A stretch of 64,000 nucleotides of DNA from positions 248,001-312,000 of the forward strand of contig JAWKJY010000002.1 of the NCBI GenBank assembly GCA_041393535.1. Direction: 5' to 3'. A program made the translations under genes and the position numbers. How positions within the stretch are numbered: position 1 is the stretch's first letter; each line of letters begins with the position of its first letter. Below, in pieces: positions 26,533 to 33,614 of the stretch. Source of the DNA: JAWKJY01 sp041393535. GTDB lineage: Bacteria; Actinomycetota; Thermoleophilia; Gaiellales; Gaiellaceae. The notes under the pieces are model-generated. The model had not been told where the DNA came from. It was given only the letters and a program-made list of their open reading frames with translations, and ran no database searches.

Positions 26533-27690
26533 CTAGCGGGCGGCGTTCTTCAGCGCGCGCACGATCAGCCCGTCGATCGCGAAGAAGGCGCCAGCGTCGT
26601 CGAGGGACGGCGCGCCGCCCGTGGACGAGAAGGCATCGGCGACGGTGACCCGCACGGCGTCCGACGCGCGCTCGAGGGCGCGCGCCTGGGCGAGCGGCAC
26701 GTACGGGTCGTCCGCCGCGGTCGCGATCTCGACGGGCGCCCGCAGGCGGGACGCGCCCTCGAGCGGGGAGAGCCGCTCGACCGTCGAGCGGATCTCGGGC
26801 GGCAGCGCGGCGTAGAGGCGGTCGTAGCGGCGCGGGTCGTCGTTGCGCAGGAGCGCGACGACCGCGGCGGTGTCGTCGTCGAGCAGGTCGAGCGGCACCC
26901 GGTCGAGGGCGGCGAGCGGGTCGTTGCCCGCGTTCGCGAGCGCCTGGCGGACGAGCCGCGAGGCCGGGTCGTCGGGCAGCGTCTGGACGATCGCGTCGAT
27001 CACCGACGCGCGGAGCTCCCTCGGCACCGGCCGCTTCGCGTAGCCGTTCTGGACGCGCGTGTAGCCGGTCGTGGCGAGGCGGCCCAGCTCGACGAGATCG
27101 GTGACCGGCGTGATTGCGACCACGGTCGAGATCCTCGGCGCGAGCTGGCTGTCCTGCGCGACGAGCAGCCCGAAGGTGCCGCCGAGGCCGAGCCCGACGA
27201 TGCCGAGCCGGCCGTCCCGGGTCCCCTGCCGCGACGCGAGCGCGCGCGACACGGCGAGCGTGCGGTCGAGCACGTCGACCGTGGCGTCGCCGGCGAGGAG
27301 CGACGGGGTGTCGGGGATCGCGACGAGGTAGCCGACCCGCGCGAGCCCGAGCGCGACGCGCACCACGTCGGCGTCGCGGCGCCCGGCCTCGGTCGCGCCG
27401 TTCAGGAGCAGGATCGTCGGCCAGGGGCCGTCGCCGCCCGGGCGCGCCACCGTGGCGGGCACGCCGGCGATCGACGTGTCCGCGAGCGTCGGCTCCTTCG
27501 TCACCTTGCGGGTCGCCCAGGAGAGCACCGGCGTCTCGTATGCGGTCGTGATCACCCCGATCGCACGGAGCTGCGAGTGGATCCAGGAGCCGTAGGCGAT
27601 GCCGGCGACGATCGCCGCCACGAGGAGCGCGAGCAGGATCAAGCGTCCTGGCCGGAGCAGCCAGCCGAGCAGCGGCATGGCACGAAGCAT
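26533..27690 (-). CDS. Membrane-anchored alpha/beta-hydrolase-like protein lacking the nucleophile
   Basis: 385 residues (or 381 from the ATG at 27678). An N-terminal signal anchor (LGWLLRPGRLILLALLVAAIVAGIAYG) is followed by an alpha/beta-hydrolase fold of the dienelactone-hydrolase type: GPWPTILLLNGATEAGRRD, GYLVAIPDT, GRLGIVGLGLGGTFGLLVA and VEIATAADDPYVPLAQA. The elbow that should read G-x-S/C-x-G is GLGLGG. No catalytic His is evident after the late Asp, so the triad appears lost. The protein probably sits on the outer face of the membrane. Function unknown. Confidence 0.8.
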   Translation of the reverse strand: MLRAMPLLGWLLRPGRLILLALLVAAIVAGIAYGSWIHSQLRAIGVITTAYETPVLSWATRKVTKEPTLADTSIAGVPATVARPGGDGPWPTILLLNGATEAGRRDADVVRVALGLARVGYLVAIPDTPSLLAGDATVDVLDRTLAVSRALASRQGTRDGRLGIVGLGLGGTFGLLVAQDSQLAPRISTVVAITPVTDLVELGRLATTGYTRVQNGYAKRPVPRELRASVIDAIVQTLPDDPASRLVRQALANAGNDPLAALDRVPLDLLDDDTAAVVALLRNDDPRRYDRLYAALPPEIRSTVERLSPLEGASRLRAPVEIATAADDPYVPLAQARALERASDAVRVTVADAFSSTGGAPSLDDAGAFFAIDGLIVRALKNAAR

Positions 27691-27741
27691 GCCGACGCAG
27701 CCGGCCGTCCCGTGGGCCGGGGCAGTACGATAGGCGCGGCC

Positions 27742-28746
27742 ATGAGCACCGACGCCGCCCCCGACCGCAACCTCGCGCTCGAGCTCGTCCGCGTGACCGA
27801 GGCCGCCGCGCTCGCCTCCGGCCGGTGGATCGGGCGCGGGAACAAGGAGGCCGCCGACCAGGCCGCCGTCGACGCGATGCGCCTGATGCTCGACACCGTC
27901 GCGATGGACGGCGTCGTCGTGATCGGCGAGGGGGAGAAGGACGAGGCGCCGATGCTCTACAACGGCGAGGCGGTCGGCTCGGGCGACGGCCCGGCCGTGG
28001 ACGTCGCCGTCGACCCGCTCGAGGGCACGCGCCTGTGCGCGAACGGCATGCCGAACTCGATCGCGGTGATCGCGCTGGCCGAGCGCGGGACGATGTTCTT
28101 CCCCGGCGCGGCGGTCTACATGGACAAGATCGCCTGCGGCCCCGAGCTGGCGGACGTGATCGACATCTCGCTGCCGCCGGCCGAGAACGTCCGGCGGGCC
28201 GCGAAGGCGAAGGGCGTCGAGCCCTCCGAGATCACCGTCATCGTCCTCGACCGCGACCGCCACGCCGACCTGATCGGCGAGCTGCGCCAGTGCGGCGCCA
28301 AGGTGCGACTGATCACGGACGGCGACGTGGCGCCCGCGATCGCGGCCTCCCGCCCCGACAGCGGCGTCGACCTGCTGATGGGGGTCGGCGGCACGCCGGA
28401 GGGCGTGATCGCGGCCGCGGCCGCGAAGTGCCTCGGCGGCGCCGTCCAGGGCCGGCTGTGGCCGCGCAACGACGTCGAGCGTCAGCGGCTGCTGGACGAG
28501 GGCTTCGACCTCGACCGCGTCCTGACGACGAACGACCTCGTCGCCGGCACGAACCTCTTCGTCGCCGCGACCGGCGTCACCGACGGCGCGCTGCTGCGCG
28601 GCGTCCGCTACGGCCGCGACGGTGCGACGACCGAGTCGCTCGTGCTCCGCTCGCGCTCCGGCACGAGCCGGCGGATCGAGGCGACGCACCAGCTCGGAAA
28701 GCTGACCACGCTGGCCGGCGAGCGCTACGACGCGCCGAGCGGCTAG
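27742..28746 (+). CDS. glpX: Class II fructose-1,6-bisphosphatase
   Basis: 334 residues of the GlpX family. Characteristic stretches are ASGRWIGRGNKEAADQAAV, VVIGEGEKDEAPMLYNGE, VDPLEGTRLCANGMPNSIAV and TDGDVAPAIAASRP. The acidic metal ligands of GlpX (in GEGEKDE and DPLEGT) are conserved. It hydrolyses fructose-1,6-bisphosphate to fructose-6-phosphate for gluconeogenesis, and in many actinobacteria GlpX is the only such enzyme. TACGAT lies 10 nt before the ATG. A divergent GlpX-like paralogue lies at 43829. The gene is followed by a sugar-type aldolase. Confidence 0.95.
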   Translation: MSTDAAPDRNLALELVRVTEAAALASGRWIGRGNKEAADQAAVDAMRLMLDTVAMDGVVVIGEGEKDEAPMLYNGEAVGSGDGPAVDVAVDPLEGTRLCANGMPNSIAVIALAERGTMFFPGAAVYMDKIACGPELADVIDISLPPAENVRRAAKAKGVEPSEITVIVLDRDRHADLIGELRQCGAKVRLITDGDVAPAIAASRPDSGVDLLMGVGGTPEGVIAAAAAKCLGGAVQGRLWPRNDVERQRLLDEGFDLDRVLTTNDLVAGTNLFVAATGVTDGALLRGVRYGRDGATTESLVLRSRSGTSRRIEATHQLGKLTTLAGERYDAPSG

Positions 28747-28818
28747 GACGCCCGGAGACGCCTCGGACAGCCAGGGGGAGGGGCCGGCCGCGCACGGGCG
28801 GGCGGCGGGTCGCACGGC

Positions 28819-28858
28819 GAGAGACCAGCGAGATCGAACAGGGAGAGACCAGCGAGAT
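28819..28858 (+). repeat. Direct repeat (16 bp, period 24) at the aldolase start
   Basis: GAGAGACCAGCGAGAT occurs at 28819-28834 and again at 28843-28858; the second copy runs into the ATG at 28857. The 24-bp period is in frame. Both copies offer a GAGAGA purine stretch that could serve as ribosome-binding site. Confidence 0.6.
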
Positions 28859-29768
28859 GGCACTCGGCTACGACAGGAAGCTCTACATCCTCGCCTTCGA
28901 CCACCGGGGCTCGTTCGAGAAGATGTTCGGCATCACCGGCCGGGCGCCGACCGCCGAGGAGACCGCGAGGATCCAGGACGCGAAGCACCTGATCTGGGAG
29001 GGCTTCAAGCGGGCCGTCGCCGAGGGCGCGCCCAAGGACGCGGCCGGCGTGCTCGTCGACGGCCAGTACGGCCCCGACGTCGCCCGCGAGGCGAAGGCGG
29101 GCGGCTACGTGCTCGCGATGCCGGTCGAGAAGAGCGGCCAGGACGAGTTCGACTTCGAGTACGGCGAGCAGTTCGGCGAGAAGATCCTCGAGTTCGACCC
29201 GACCTTCTCGAAGGTGCTCGTCCGCTACAACGTCGCCGGCGACGCAGGGATGAACGAGCGCCAGGCAGCGCGCCTGAAGCGGCTGTCCGACTGGCTGCAC
29301 GAGCACGACCGGAAGTTCCTCTTCGAGCTGCTCGTCCCCGCGACGCCCGCCCAGCTCGAGCAGGTCGGCGGCGACGGCGAGCGCTTCGACCGCGAGGTGC
29401 GGCCGAGGCTGATGATGGACGCGATCCGCGAGCTGCTCGCGGCCGGCGTCGAGCCCGACATCTGGAAGATCGAGGGCCTCGACTCGCGCGACGACTGCCG
29501 CGCGATCGCCGAGCTCGTCCGCGCCGGCGGCCGCGACGATGTCAGCTGCGTCGTGCTCGGCCGCGGCGCCTCGGACGCGAAGGTCGACGAGTGGCTGCTC
29601 GCCGGCGCCGGGCTGCCCGGCTACGTCGGCTTCGCGATCGGCCGCTCGATCTTCTCCACCGCGATGAAGGCGCTCGCCTCCGGCGAGGGCGCCCGCGAGG
29701 ACGGCGTCGCCGCGATCGCCCGCAACTACCGCCGCTTCATCGACGTCTACGAGGGCGGCTCGTCCTAG
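28857..29768 (+). CDS. IolC-C/DUF2090-type aldolase (2-deoxy-5-keto-gluconate-6-phosphate aldolase-like)
   Basis: 303 residues with a TIM-barrel pattern: LYILAFDHRGSFEKMFG at the N-terminus, GVLVDGQYGPDVAREAKAGG, VLAMPVEKSGQDEFDFEYG, KFLFELLVPAT, PDIWKIEGLDSRDDC, VVLGRGASDAKVDEWL and GFAIGRSIF. This resembles the C-terminal aldolase domain of IolC-type proteins and class-I LacD-like aldolases. Lys residues in strand ends (PVEKSG, IWKIEG) are Schiff-base candidates. The usual kinase partner domain is absent. Its real substrate is uncertain. It sits 110 bp downstream of glpX and is closed by a strong hairpin. Confidence 0.82.
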   Translation: MALGYDRKLYILAFDHRGSFEKMFGITGRAPTAEETARIQDAKHLIWEGFKRAVAEGAPKDAAGVLVDGQYGPDVAREAKAGGYVLAMPVEKSGQDEFDFEYGEQFGEKILEFDPTFSKVLVRYNVAGDAGMNERQAARLKRLSDWLHEHDRKFLFELLVPATPAQLEQVGGDGERFDREVRPRLMMDAIRELLAAGVEPDIWKIEGLDSRDDCRAIAELVRAGGRDDVSCVVLGRGASDAKVDEWLLAGAGLPGYVGFAIGRSIFSTAMKALASGEGAREDGVAAIARNYRRFIDVYEGGSS

Positions 29769-29774
29769 CCGGTC

Positions 29775-29814
29775 GGGCGTCCGGGGGCGCTCGATCGGCG
29801 CTCCCGGGACGCCC
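29775..29814 (+). terminator. Strong GC hairpin after the aldolase gene
   Basis: GGGCGTCC...GGCGC pairing with GCGCTCCC...GGACGCCC: about 16 bp of stem with one bulge and one G-T pair, around a TCGATCG loop, 6 bp after the stop. No T-tract. Confidence 0.6.
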
Positions 29815-29883
29815 GCCGGGCATCCCCCGATCGAGTGACGACGACGCCACCGGATGACAGAAGTCAAGGTAGACTTGCGCATC

Positions 29884-29949
29884 ATGCTCGACCCCTGCAG
29901 CTCGACGGCCCCTGACGCGGGCCCCGTCGCGATCGCGAGCAGGGCGTGA
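29884..29949 (+). CDS. Possible 21-residue leader peptide coupled to the first response regulator
   Basis: ATG at 29884, 8 nt after a TAGACT -10-like hexamer (29870-29875). The frame encodes 21 residues (MLDPCSSTAPDAGPVAIASR, then A) and its TGA overlaps the GTG of the next gene as GTGA. That coupling and the promoter spacing are the only evidence. There is no homology and no run of one codon type that would suggest attenuation. Confidence 0.35.
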   Translation: MLDPCSSTAPDAGPVAIASRA

Positions 29950-30509
29950 GCGACCCGGTCTCCTGCCTCGTCGCGGACGACCACCCCGCGGTGGTCGAGG
30001 CCGTCTGCGACTACCTCGAGGCGAACGGGATCGAGATCGCCGGTCGTGCGCGGGACGGGGAGGAGGCCGCGACGAAGATCGAGACGCGCAAGCCGGCCGT
30101 CGCCCTCGTCGACCTGCGCATGCCGCGCCTCTCCGGGATCGAGCTGGCGCGCCGCACGCAGCGCTCGGCGCCCTCGACGAGCATCATCCTCTACACCGCC
30201 TTCGGCGATCGGGCCCTCCTGACGGAGGCGCTGGACGCGGGCGCCCGGGGCTTCGTGCTGAAGGAGGCGCCGCTCGCCGACCTGATGCGCGCCGTGGAGA
30301 TGGTGGCCGCCGGCCACACGTACGTCGACCCCGTCCTCGCCGGCGTGCTCGCGAGCTCCGAGGCCGCGGCCAAGCTGCCGGCCCTGACCCAGCGCGAGCG
30401 CGACGTCCTGCGCCTGCTCGCGGACGGGCTCTCGAACGAGGAGATCGGCAAGAAGCTCTTCATCTCGCCGGAGACGGTGCGCACGCACGTCCGCATGGCG
30501 ATGTACTAG
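29946..30509 (+). CDS. NarL/FixJ-type response regulator interrupted by an in-frame TAG
   Basis: 187 residues. The receiver domain has the acidic pocket ADDH, phospho-acceptor VDLRMPRLSG, switch Thr in LYTAF and Lys in LKEAP. The LuxR-type HTH is LTQRERDVLRLLADGLSNEEIGKKLFISPETVRTHV. Translation stops at TAG 30507-30509, where the neighbouring paralogue has AAG (Lys). In-frame reading resumes beyond it for 20 codons, identical in amino acids to the paralogue, to a TAG at 30572. The last HTH dimerisation helix is therefore lost unless the codon is read through. No kinase is adjacent. Confidence 0.85.
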   Translation: MSDPVSCLVADDHPAVVEAVCDYLEANGIEIAGRARDGEEAATKIETRKPAVALVDLRMPRLSGIELARRTQRSAPSTSIILYTAFGDRALLTEALDAGARGFVLKEAPLADLMRAVEMVAAGHTYVDPVLAGVLASSEAAAKLPALTQRERDVLRLLADGLSNEEIGKKLFISPETVRTHVRMAMY

Positions 30510-30714
30510 CTCGATGCCGACACGCGCACGCAGGCCGTCGCGACGGCCCTGCGCCAGTCGCTGATCGCGTAGCCGCTACGTCGGAACGGGGATCGCCGCC
30601 TCCCGTCGGCGGGGATTGCGCCCTGCCCCGTGTGAGGCATCGTAGGAGGACCACGCGGGTCGACCGCGAACCTCGTGGCTCCCCCGTGTACGGCCCTCTG
30701 GAGGCGGCACCCAC

Positions 30715-31341
30715 ATGAGCGGCACCATCACCTGCCTCGTCGCAGACGATCATCCGGCCGTGGTCGAGGCCGTCTCGGACTTCCTGGAGGAGAACGGCAT
30801 CGACGTCGCCGTGCGAGCGCGCGACGGCGAGGAGGCGCTCTCGAAGATCGAGCAGCAGCGTCCGGCGGTCGCCGTGATCGACCTCCGCATGCCACGCCTG
30901 TCGGGCATCGAGGTCGCGCGCCGCGCGACCCGCAGCGCGCCCGACAGCGCCGTCATCCTCTACACCGCCTACGGCGAGCGCGCGCTCCTCACGGAGGCGC
31001 TCGACGCGGGCGCCCGCGGCTTCCTGCTGAAGGAGGCGCCGCTCGGCGACCTCGTCCGCGCGGTCGAGATGGTCGCGTCGGGCAAGACCTACGTCGATCC
31101 CGTCCTCGCCGGCGTCCTGGCCAGCTCGGAGGCGACCGCGAAGCTGCCGGCGCTGACCCAGCGCGAGCGCGACGTGCTGCGCCTGCTCGCCGACGGGATG
31201 ACGAACGAGGAGATCGGCAAGCAGCTCTTCATCTCGCCCGAGACGGTCCGCACCCACGTCCGCAAGGCGATGGCGAAGCTCGACGCCGACACGCGCACGC
31301 AGGCCGTCGCGACGGCGCTGCGCCAGTCCCTCATCGCCTGA
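30715..31341 (+). CDS. NarL/FixJ-type response regulator (intact paralogue)
   Basis: 208 residues, a tandem duplicate of the preceding regulator, highly similar throughout. It has a receiver domain with VIDLRMPRLSG, ILYTAYG and LLKEAPLGDL, and an HTH domain LTQRERDVLRLLADGMTNEEIGKQLFISPETVRTHVRKAM that is complete to QSLIA. A GGAGG-like sequence lies 12-13 nt before the ATG. The intergenic spacer of about 140 bp holds no gene. The cognate histidine kinase is not nearby, so this is an orphan output regulator. Confidence 0.92.
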   Translation: MSGTITCLVADDHPAVVEAVSDFLEENGIDVAVRARDGEEALSKIEQQRPAVAVIDLRMPRLSGIEVARRATRSAPDSAVILYTAYGERALLTEALDAGARGFLLKEAPLGDLVRAVEMVASGKTYVDPVLAGVLASSEATAKLPALTQRERDVLRLLADGMTNEEIGKQLFISPETVRTHVRKAMAKLDADTRTQAVATALRQSLIA

Positions 31342-31369
31342 GGCCCCACGTCCGCGCGCCCGCGCGCGG

Positions 31370-31375
31370 TACAAT
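31370..31375 (+). promoter_or_regulatory. Putative -10 element (TACAAT) for tRNA-Gly
   Basis: TACAAT 9 bp upstream of the tRNA 5' end. Confidence 0.55.
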
Positions 31376-31384
31376 CCCGGCTGC

Positions 31385-31457
31385 GCGGACGTAGCTCAGT
31401 TGGTAGAGCATCGGCTTCCCAAGCCGAGTGTCGCGGGTTCGAGTCCCGTCGTCCGCT
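31385..31457 (+). tRNA. tRNA-Gly (anticodon CCC)
   Basis: 73 nt. The acceptor stem GCGGACG pairs with CGTCCGC. D arm GCTC-AGTTGGTA-GAGC; anticodon stem TCGGC/GCCGA with loop TTCCCAA (anticodon CCC); short variable loop; T arm GCGGG-TTCGAGT-CCCGT. The discriminator base is T and CCA is not encoded. It decodes GGG. Confidence 0.95.
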
Positions 31458-31463
31458 CCTCGC

Positions 31464-31488
31464 GAAACCCCGCATCCGCGGGGGTTTC
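31464..31488 (+). terminator. Hairpin terminator downstream of tRNA-Gly
   Basis: GAAACCCCGC/GCGGGGGTTTC stem with one bulged G and a 4-nt loop, 6 bp after the tRNA. Confidence 0.65.
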
Positions 31489-31765
31489 CGTCGTTCGGGA
31501 GGACGGGCCAGGGCCTCGATCGACTCCCGTGCTATCGCGGTGCTACGGGAGGTCACCGTCCACGCGGTCGAGCGGGGCGGGCAGCCCACCGTCTGGCGGG
31601 AGTCGAAGCGCACCGTCGTCGCGACGGAGCGGTTGGCCCGTCCGACGCCGTCGTCGGAGGGCGCAGACGTCCGACGCCGCATGCGCGGGCGGGACGGTCC
31701 GGAGCGCTCGACCGGGCGTCGCCGCTCCGTCCGCGCCGTCTGGGAGCCGTTGTGCCGGGCCGCCC
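31489..31765. other. Spacer between tRNA-Gly and the MerR operon
   Basis: I see no gene, repeat or clear regulatory site here. Short open frames lack a start context and domain similarity. No integrase or direct repeat of the tRNA 3' end was found that would mark an attachment site. Confidence 0.5.
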
Positions 31766-32170
31766 TCATTCGATCGGGCGCAGGCCGCGCTCGGCGAAGA
31801 CCCGCTTGGCTGCGAGGGTCGCGTTCACGGCGCGCGGGAAGCCGCAGTAGGGCACGGCGTGGAGGAACGCCTCGACGATCTCCTCGGGCCGAAGCCCGAC
31901 GTTCAGGGCGGCGTTGACGTGCACCTCGAGCTGCGGCTCGCAGCCGCCGAGCGCCATGAGCACGCCGAGGGTGACCAGCTGCCGGTCGCGCGGTTCCAGC
32001 TCCGGCCGCGCGTAGATCTCGCCGAATCCCCAGGCGACGACCTGGTGGGCGAGCTCGGGCGAGATGTCGCCGAGTGACTCGATCACCCGGGTGCCGGCGT
32101 CGCCGTCGACGGCTTCGAGGACGGCGAGCCCGTGGTCGTAGCGCTCCTGGCGGTTAGCGGCGTCGTTCAT
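31766..32170 (-). CDS. Carboxymuconolactone decarboxylase (CMD/AhpD-like) family protein
   Basis: 134 residues of the all-helical CMD family: YDHGLAVLEAVDGDAG, LAHQVVAWGFGEIYARPELEPRDRQLVTLGVLMALGG, HVNAALNVGLRPEEIVEAFLHAVPYCGFPRAVNA. It lacks the CxxC of AhpD peroxidase partners, so it is closer to gamma-carboxymuconolactone decarboxylase or uncharacterised relatives. The ATG overlaps the MerR stop in ATGA, so both are made from one transcript under the MerR promoter. A role in detoxifying an inducing compound sensed by the MerR protein is a reasonable inference. Confidence 0.88.
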   Translation of the reverse strand: MNDAANRQERYDHGLAVLEAVDGDAGTRVIESLGDISPELAHQVVAWGFGEIYARPELEPRDRQLVTLGVLMALGGCEPQLEVHVNAALNVGLRPEEIVEAFLHAVPYCGFPRAVNATLAAKRVFAERGLRPIE

Positions 32171-32592
32171 CACGCGTCTGCTCCTTCGGTCTGGTCGACG
32201 CCTGCCCGCTCGGCGGCGAGGTCGGCGCGATAGCTCGTGATCTTGGCGGCGAGCACCTTCTCGTGGCGGCGCGCCAGGGCGATCTGCTCGTGCAGCCGTG
32301 CCTGATGCTGCTCGAGCAGCGCGAGCCGGGCCGCGGTCGTCTCGGGGCCCTCCCCCCGCAGGGCGGCGTACTCGCGCATCTGCGCGATCGGCATCCCCGT
32401 CTCGCGCAGCCTGAGCAGGAACTGCAGCCACGCGATGTCCGCCTGCGAGTAGCGACGCTGGTTCCCCGACGTCCGCGCAACCGGCTCGATCAGACCGGCC
32501 CGCTCGTAGTAGCGCAGCGTGTGCGCGGACACCCCGGCCGCGGCCGCCATCTGCGCGACCGTGAGACCCGCTGCCGCTCGCTCGTCCGTCAC
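32170..32592 (-). CDS. MerR-family transcriptional regulator
   Basis: 140 residues from the GTG at 32592. The N-terminal MerR HTH is VAQMAAAAGVSAHTLRYYERAGLIEPVARTSGNQRRYSQADIAWL. A dimerising antiparallel coiled coil follows (LALLEQHQARLHEQIALARRHEKVLAAKI). No cysteine metal site is present, so it is of the small-molecule/TipA-SoxR-like type without a fused effector domain. Its own promoter has the MerR hallmark of a 19-bp spacer filled by a palindrome (next entry). The transcript would start at the GTG, supporting this start over longer alternatives. It is co-transcribed with the CMD gene. Confidence 0.9.
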   Translation of the reverse strand: MTDERAAAGLTVAQMAAAAGVSAHTLRYYERAGLIEPVARTSGNQRRYSQADIAWLQFLLRLRETGMPIAQMREYAALRGEGPETTAARLALLEQHQARLHEQIALARRHEKVLAAKITSYRADLAAERAGVDQTEGADA

Positions 32593-32599
32593 GAGAGTG

Positions 32600-32630
32600 A
32601 CGATAGAAGTTCGAGCGCGCTCGAAGTCAA
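32600..32630 (-). promoter_or_regulatory. MerR-type promoter/operator with 19-bp spacer
   Basis: Minus strand: -35 TTGACT (32630-32625), 19-bp spacer, -10 TATCGT (32605-32600). A perfect 16-bp palindrome TTCGAGCGCGCTCGAA (32610-32625) fills the spacer. The start codon GTG 32592 is 7 nt beyond the -10, so the mRNA should be leaderless. A 19-bp spacer with a central dyad is the established signature of MerR-activated promoters. Confidence 0.85.
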
Positions 32631-32785
32631 GGGCCTCGCCGACGTCGCGCCGCGCCGCCGGGTCGTCGATCCGACCCGCATCCTCGGCGGCGGCCGACGA
32701 GCTGGGGGCAGGCACCGCGCGCGTTTGGCAGGCGGGATCCGGCGCGACAGCTCGGTTAGACCCGACGATCGATCGGAGGATCACG

Positions 32786-33340
32786 ATGGAGCATCAGCGC
32801 GCGACGATGCACGAGAGCGAGGAGTCGAGCCGGTCGCAGCTCGAGCTCGCGCGGCGGCAGGGCGAGGCGCTCGCCGCGGCGGTGGCCGCGATGGACGAGG
32901 AGGCCGACTCCGGCGTGACGGCCAGGGAGGCCGGCGACTACGAGGTGGCGGTCGCGGTGGAGGAGGCGGAGGGTCTCTGGCAGCCGCGCGGCGGCCAGCT
33001 GGAGTGGGTGAACCCGGAGGCCGAGAACTGCCACGTCGAGGTGTGCGTCCGGGACCGGGCGGACGGGCGCTTCGTCCCCGGCCTCACGGTCGTCGTCACG
33101 CTGCTCGCGGAGGACGGCAGGCAGGTGGGAACGCACGAGCACCCGTTCCTCTGGCATCCCTGGCTCTACCACTACGGTCGCAACTGGCGGGTCCCCGGGC
33201 CCGGGCGCTATCGCGCCCGCGTACGGGTCGAGCCGCCCGGGTTCGCGAGGCACGACCACGAGAACGGGCGCCGGTACGCGGATCCGGTCGAGGTGGAGTT
33301 CGCCGAGGTCGACATCGCGCCCGGCCGCAAGACGGTCTGA
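32786..33340 (+). CDS. P19/Tp34-like (Fe2+ transport protein family) protein without signal peptide
   Basis: 184 residues. The family signature is a beta-sandwich with NPEAENCHVEVCVRDRADGR, GLTVVVTLL, PFLWHPWLYHYGRNWRVPGP and ARHDHENGRRYADPVEVEF; the His and acidic residues resemble the metal site of P19/Tp34 periplasmic iron/copper proteins. Unlike those, it begins with a charged, Gln/Glu-rich helix and has no export signal or lipobox, so it appears cytoplasmic. CGGAGGA precedes the ATG by 5 nt. No FTR1 permease is nearby. The metal-binding role is inferred from family resemblance only. Confidence 0.75.
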   Translation: MEHQRATMHESEESSRSQLELARRQGEALAAAVAAMDEEADSGVTAREAGDYEVAVAVEEAEGLWQPRGGQLEWVNPEAENCHVEVCVRDRADGRFVPGLTVVVTLLAEDGRQVGTHEHPFLWHPWLYHYGRNWRVPGPGRYRARVRVEPPGFARHDHENGRRYADPVEVEFAEVDIAPGRKTV

Positions 33341-33425
33341 GCGAGCGTCGCCGTGGCGCCCGCCGTCCGGCGCGGGCGGCGGGCGCGCCCGGGCGTTGCC
33401 CCTCGCCCCCGGGTGCGGGACGGGC

Positions 33426-33614
33426 TCAGCGCCGCGCGAGGCGGGCGCCGGCGAGCAGGCCGGCGGCGAACCCGAGGGCGACGAGGAGCCACGGGATGCG
33501 CCGGGGCAGGGCGATCGCCGCCACCTCGTCGCGGAGCCGCCGCGCCGCGTCGTCGAGGCGGTCGCGCTCCCGGGCGATCTCGTCGCGCAGCTCCTCGGGC
33601 CCGCGGTCGGTCAC
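33426..33614 (-). CDS. DUF3618-like small membrane protein
   Basis: 62 residues. The amphipathic N-terminal helix GPEELRDEIARERDRLDDAARRLRDEV resembles DUF3618, and one transmembrane helix follows (IPWLLVALGFAAGLLAGARLA). The GTG start overlaps the stop of the upstream holin-like gene in GTGA. DUF3618 and phage-holin-III-like proteins are commonly paired in actinobacteria; their role at the membrane is unknown. Confidence 0.7.
   Translation of the reverse strand: MTDRGPEELRDEIARERDRLDDAARRLRDEVAAIALPRRIPWLLVALGFAAGLLAGARLARR

Noticed and set aside
30507..30509. TAG as a pyrrolysine codon
   Set aside because: The paralogue has Lys here, and no pylT/pylS or genome-wide TAG reassignment is visible; several genes in the window use TAG as a normal stop.
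31385..31765. tRNA-Gly as integration site of a mobile element
   Set aside because: No integrase, no repeated tRNA 3' end and no change in gene style downstream.
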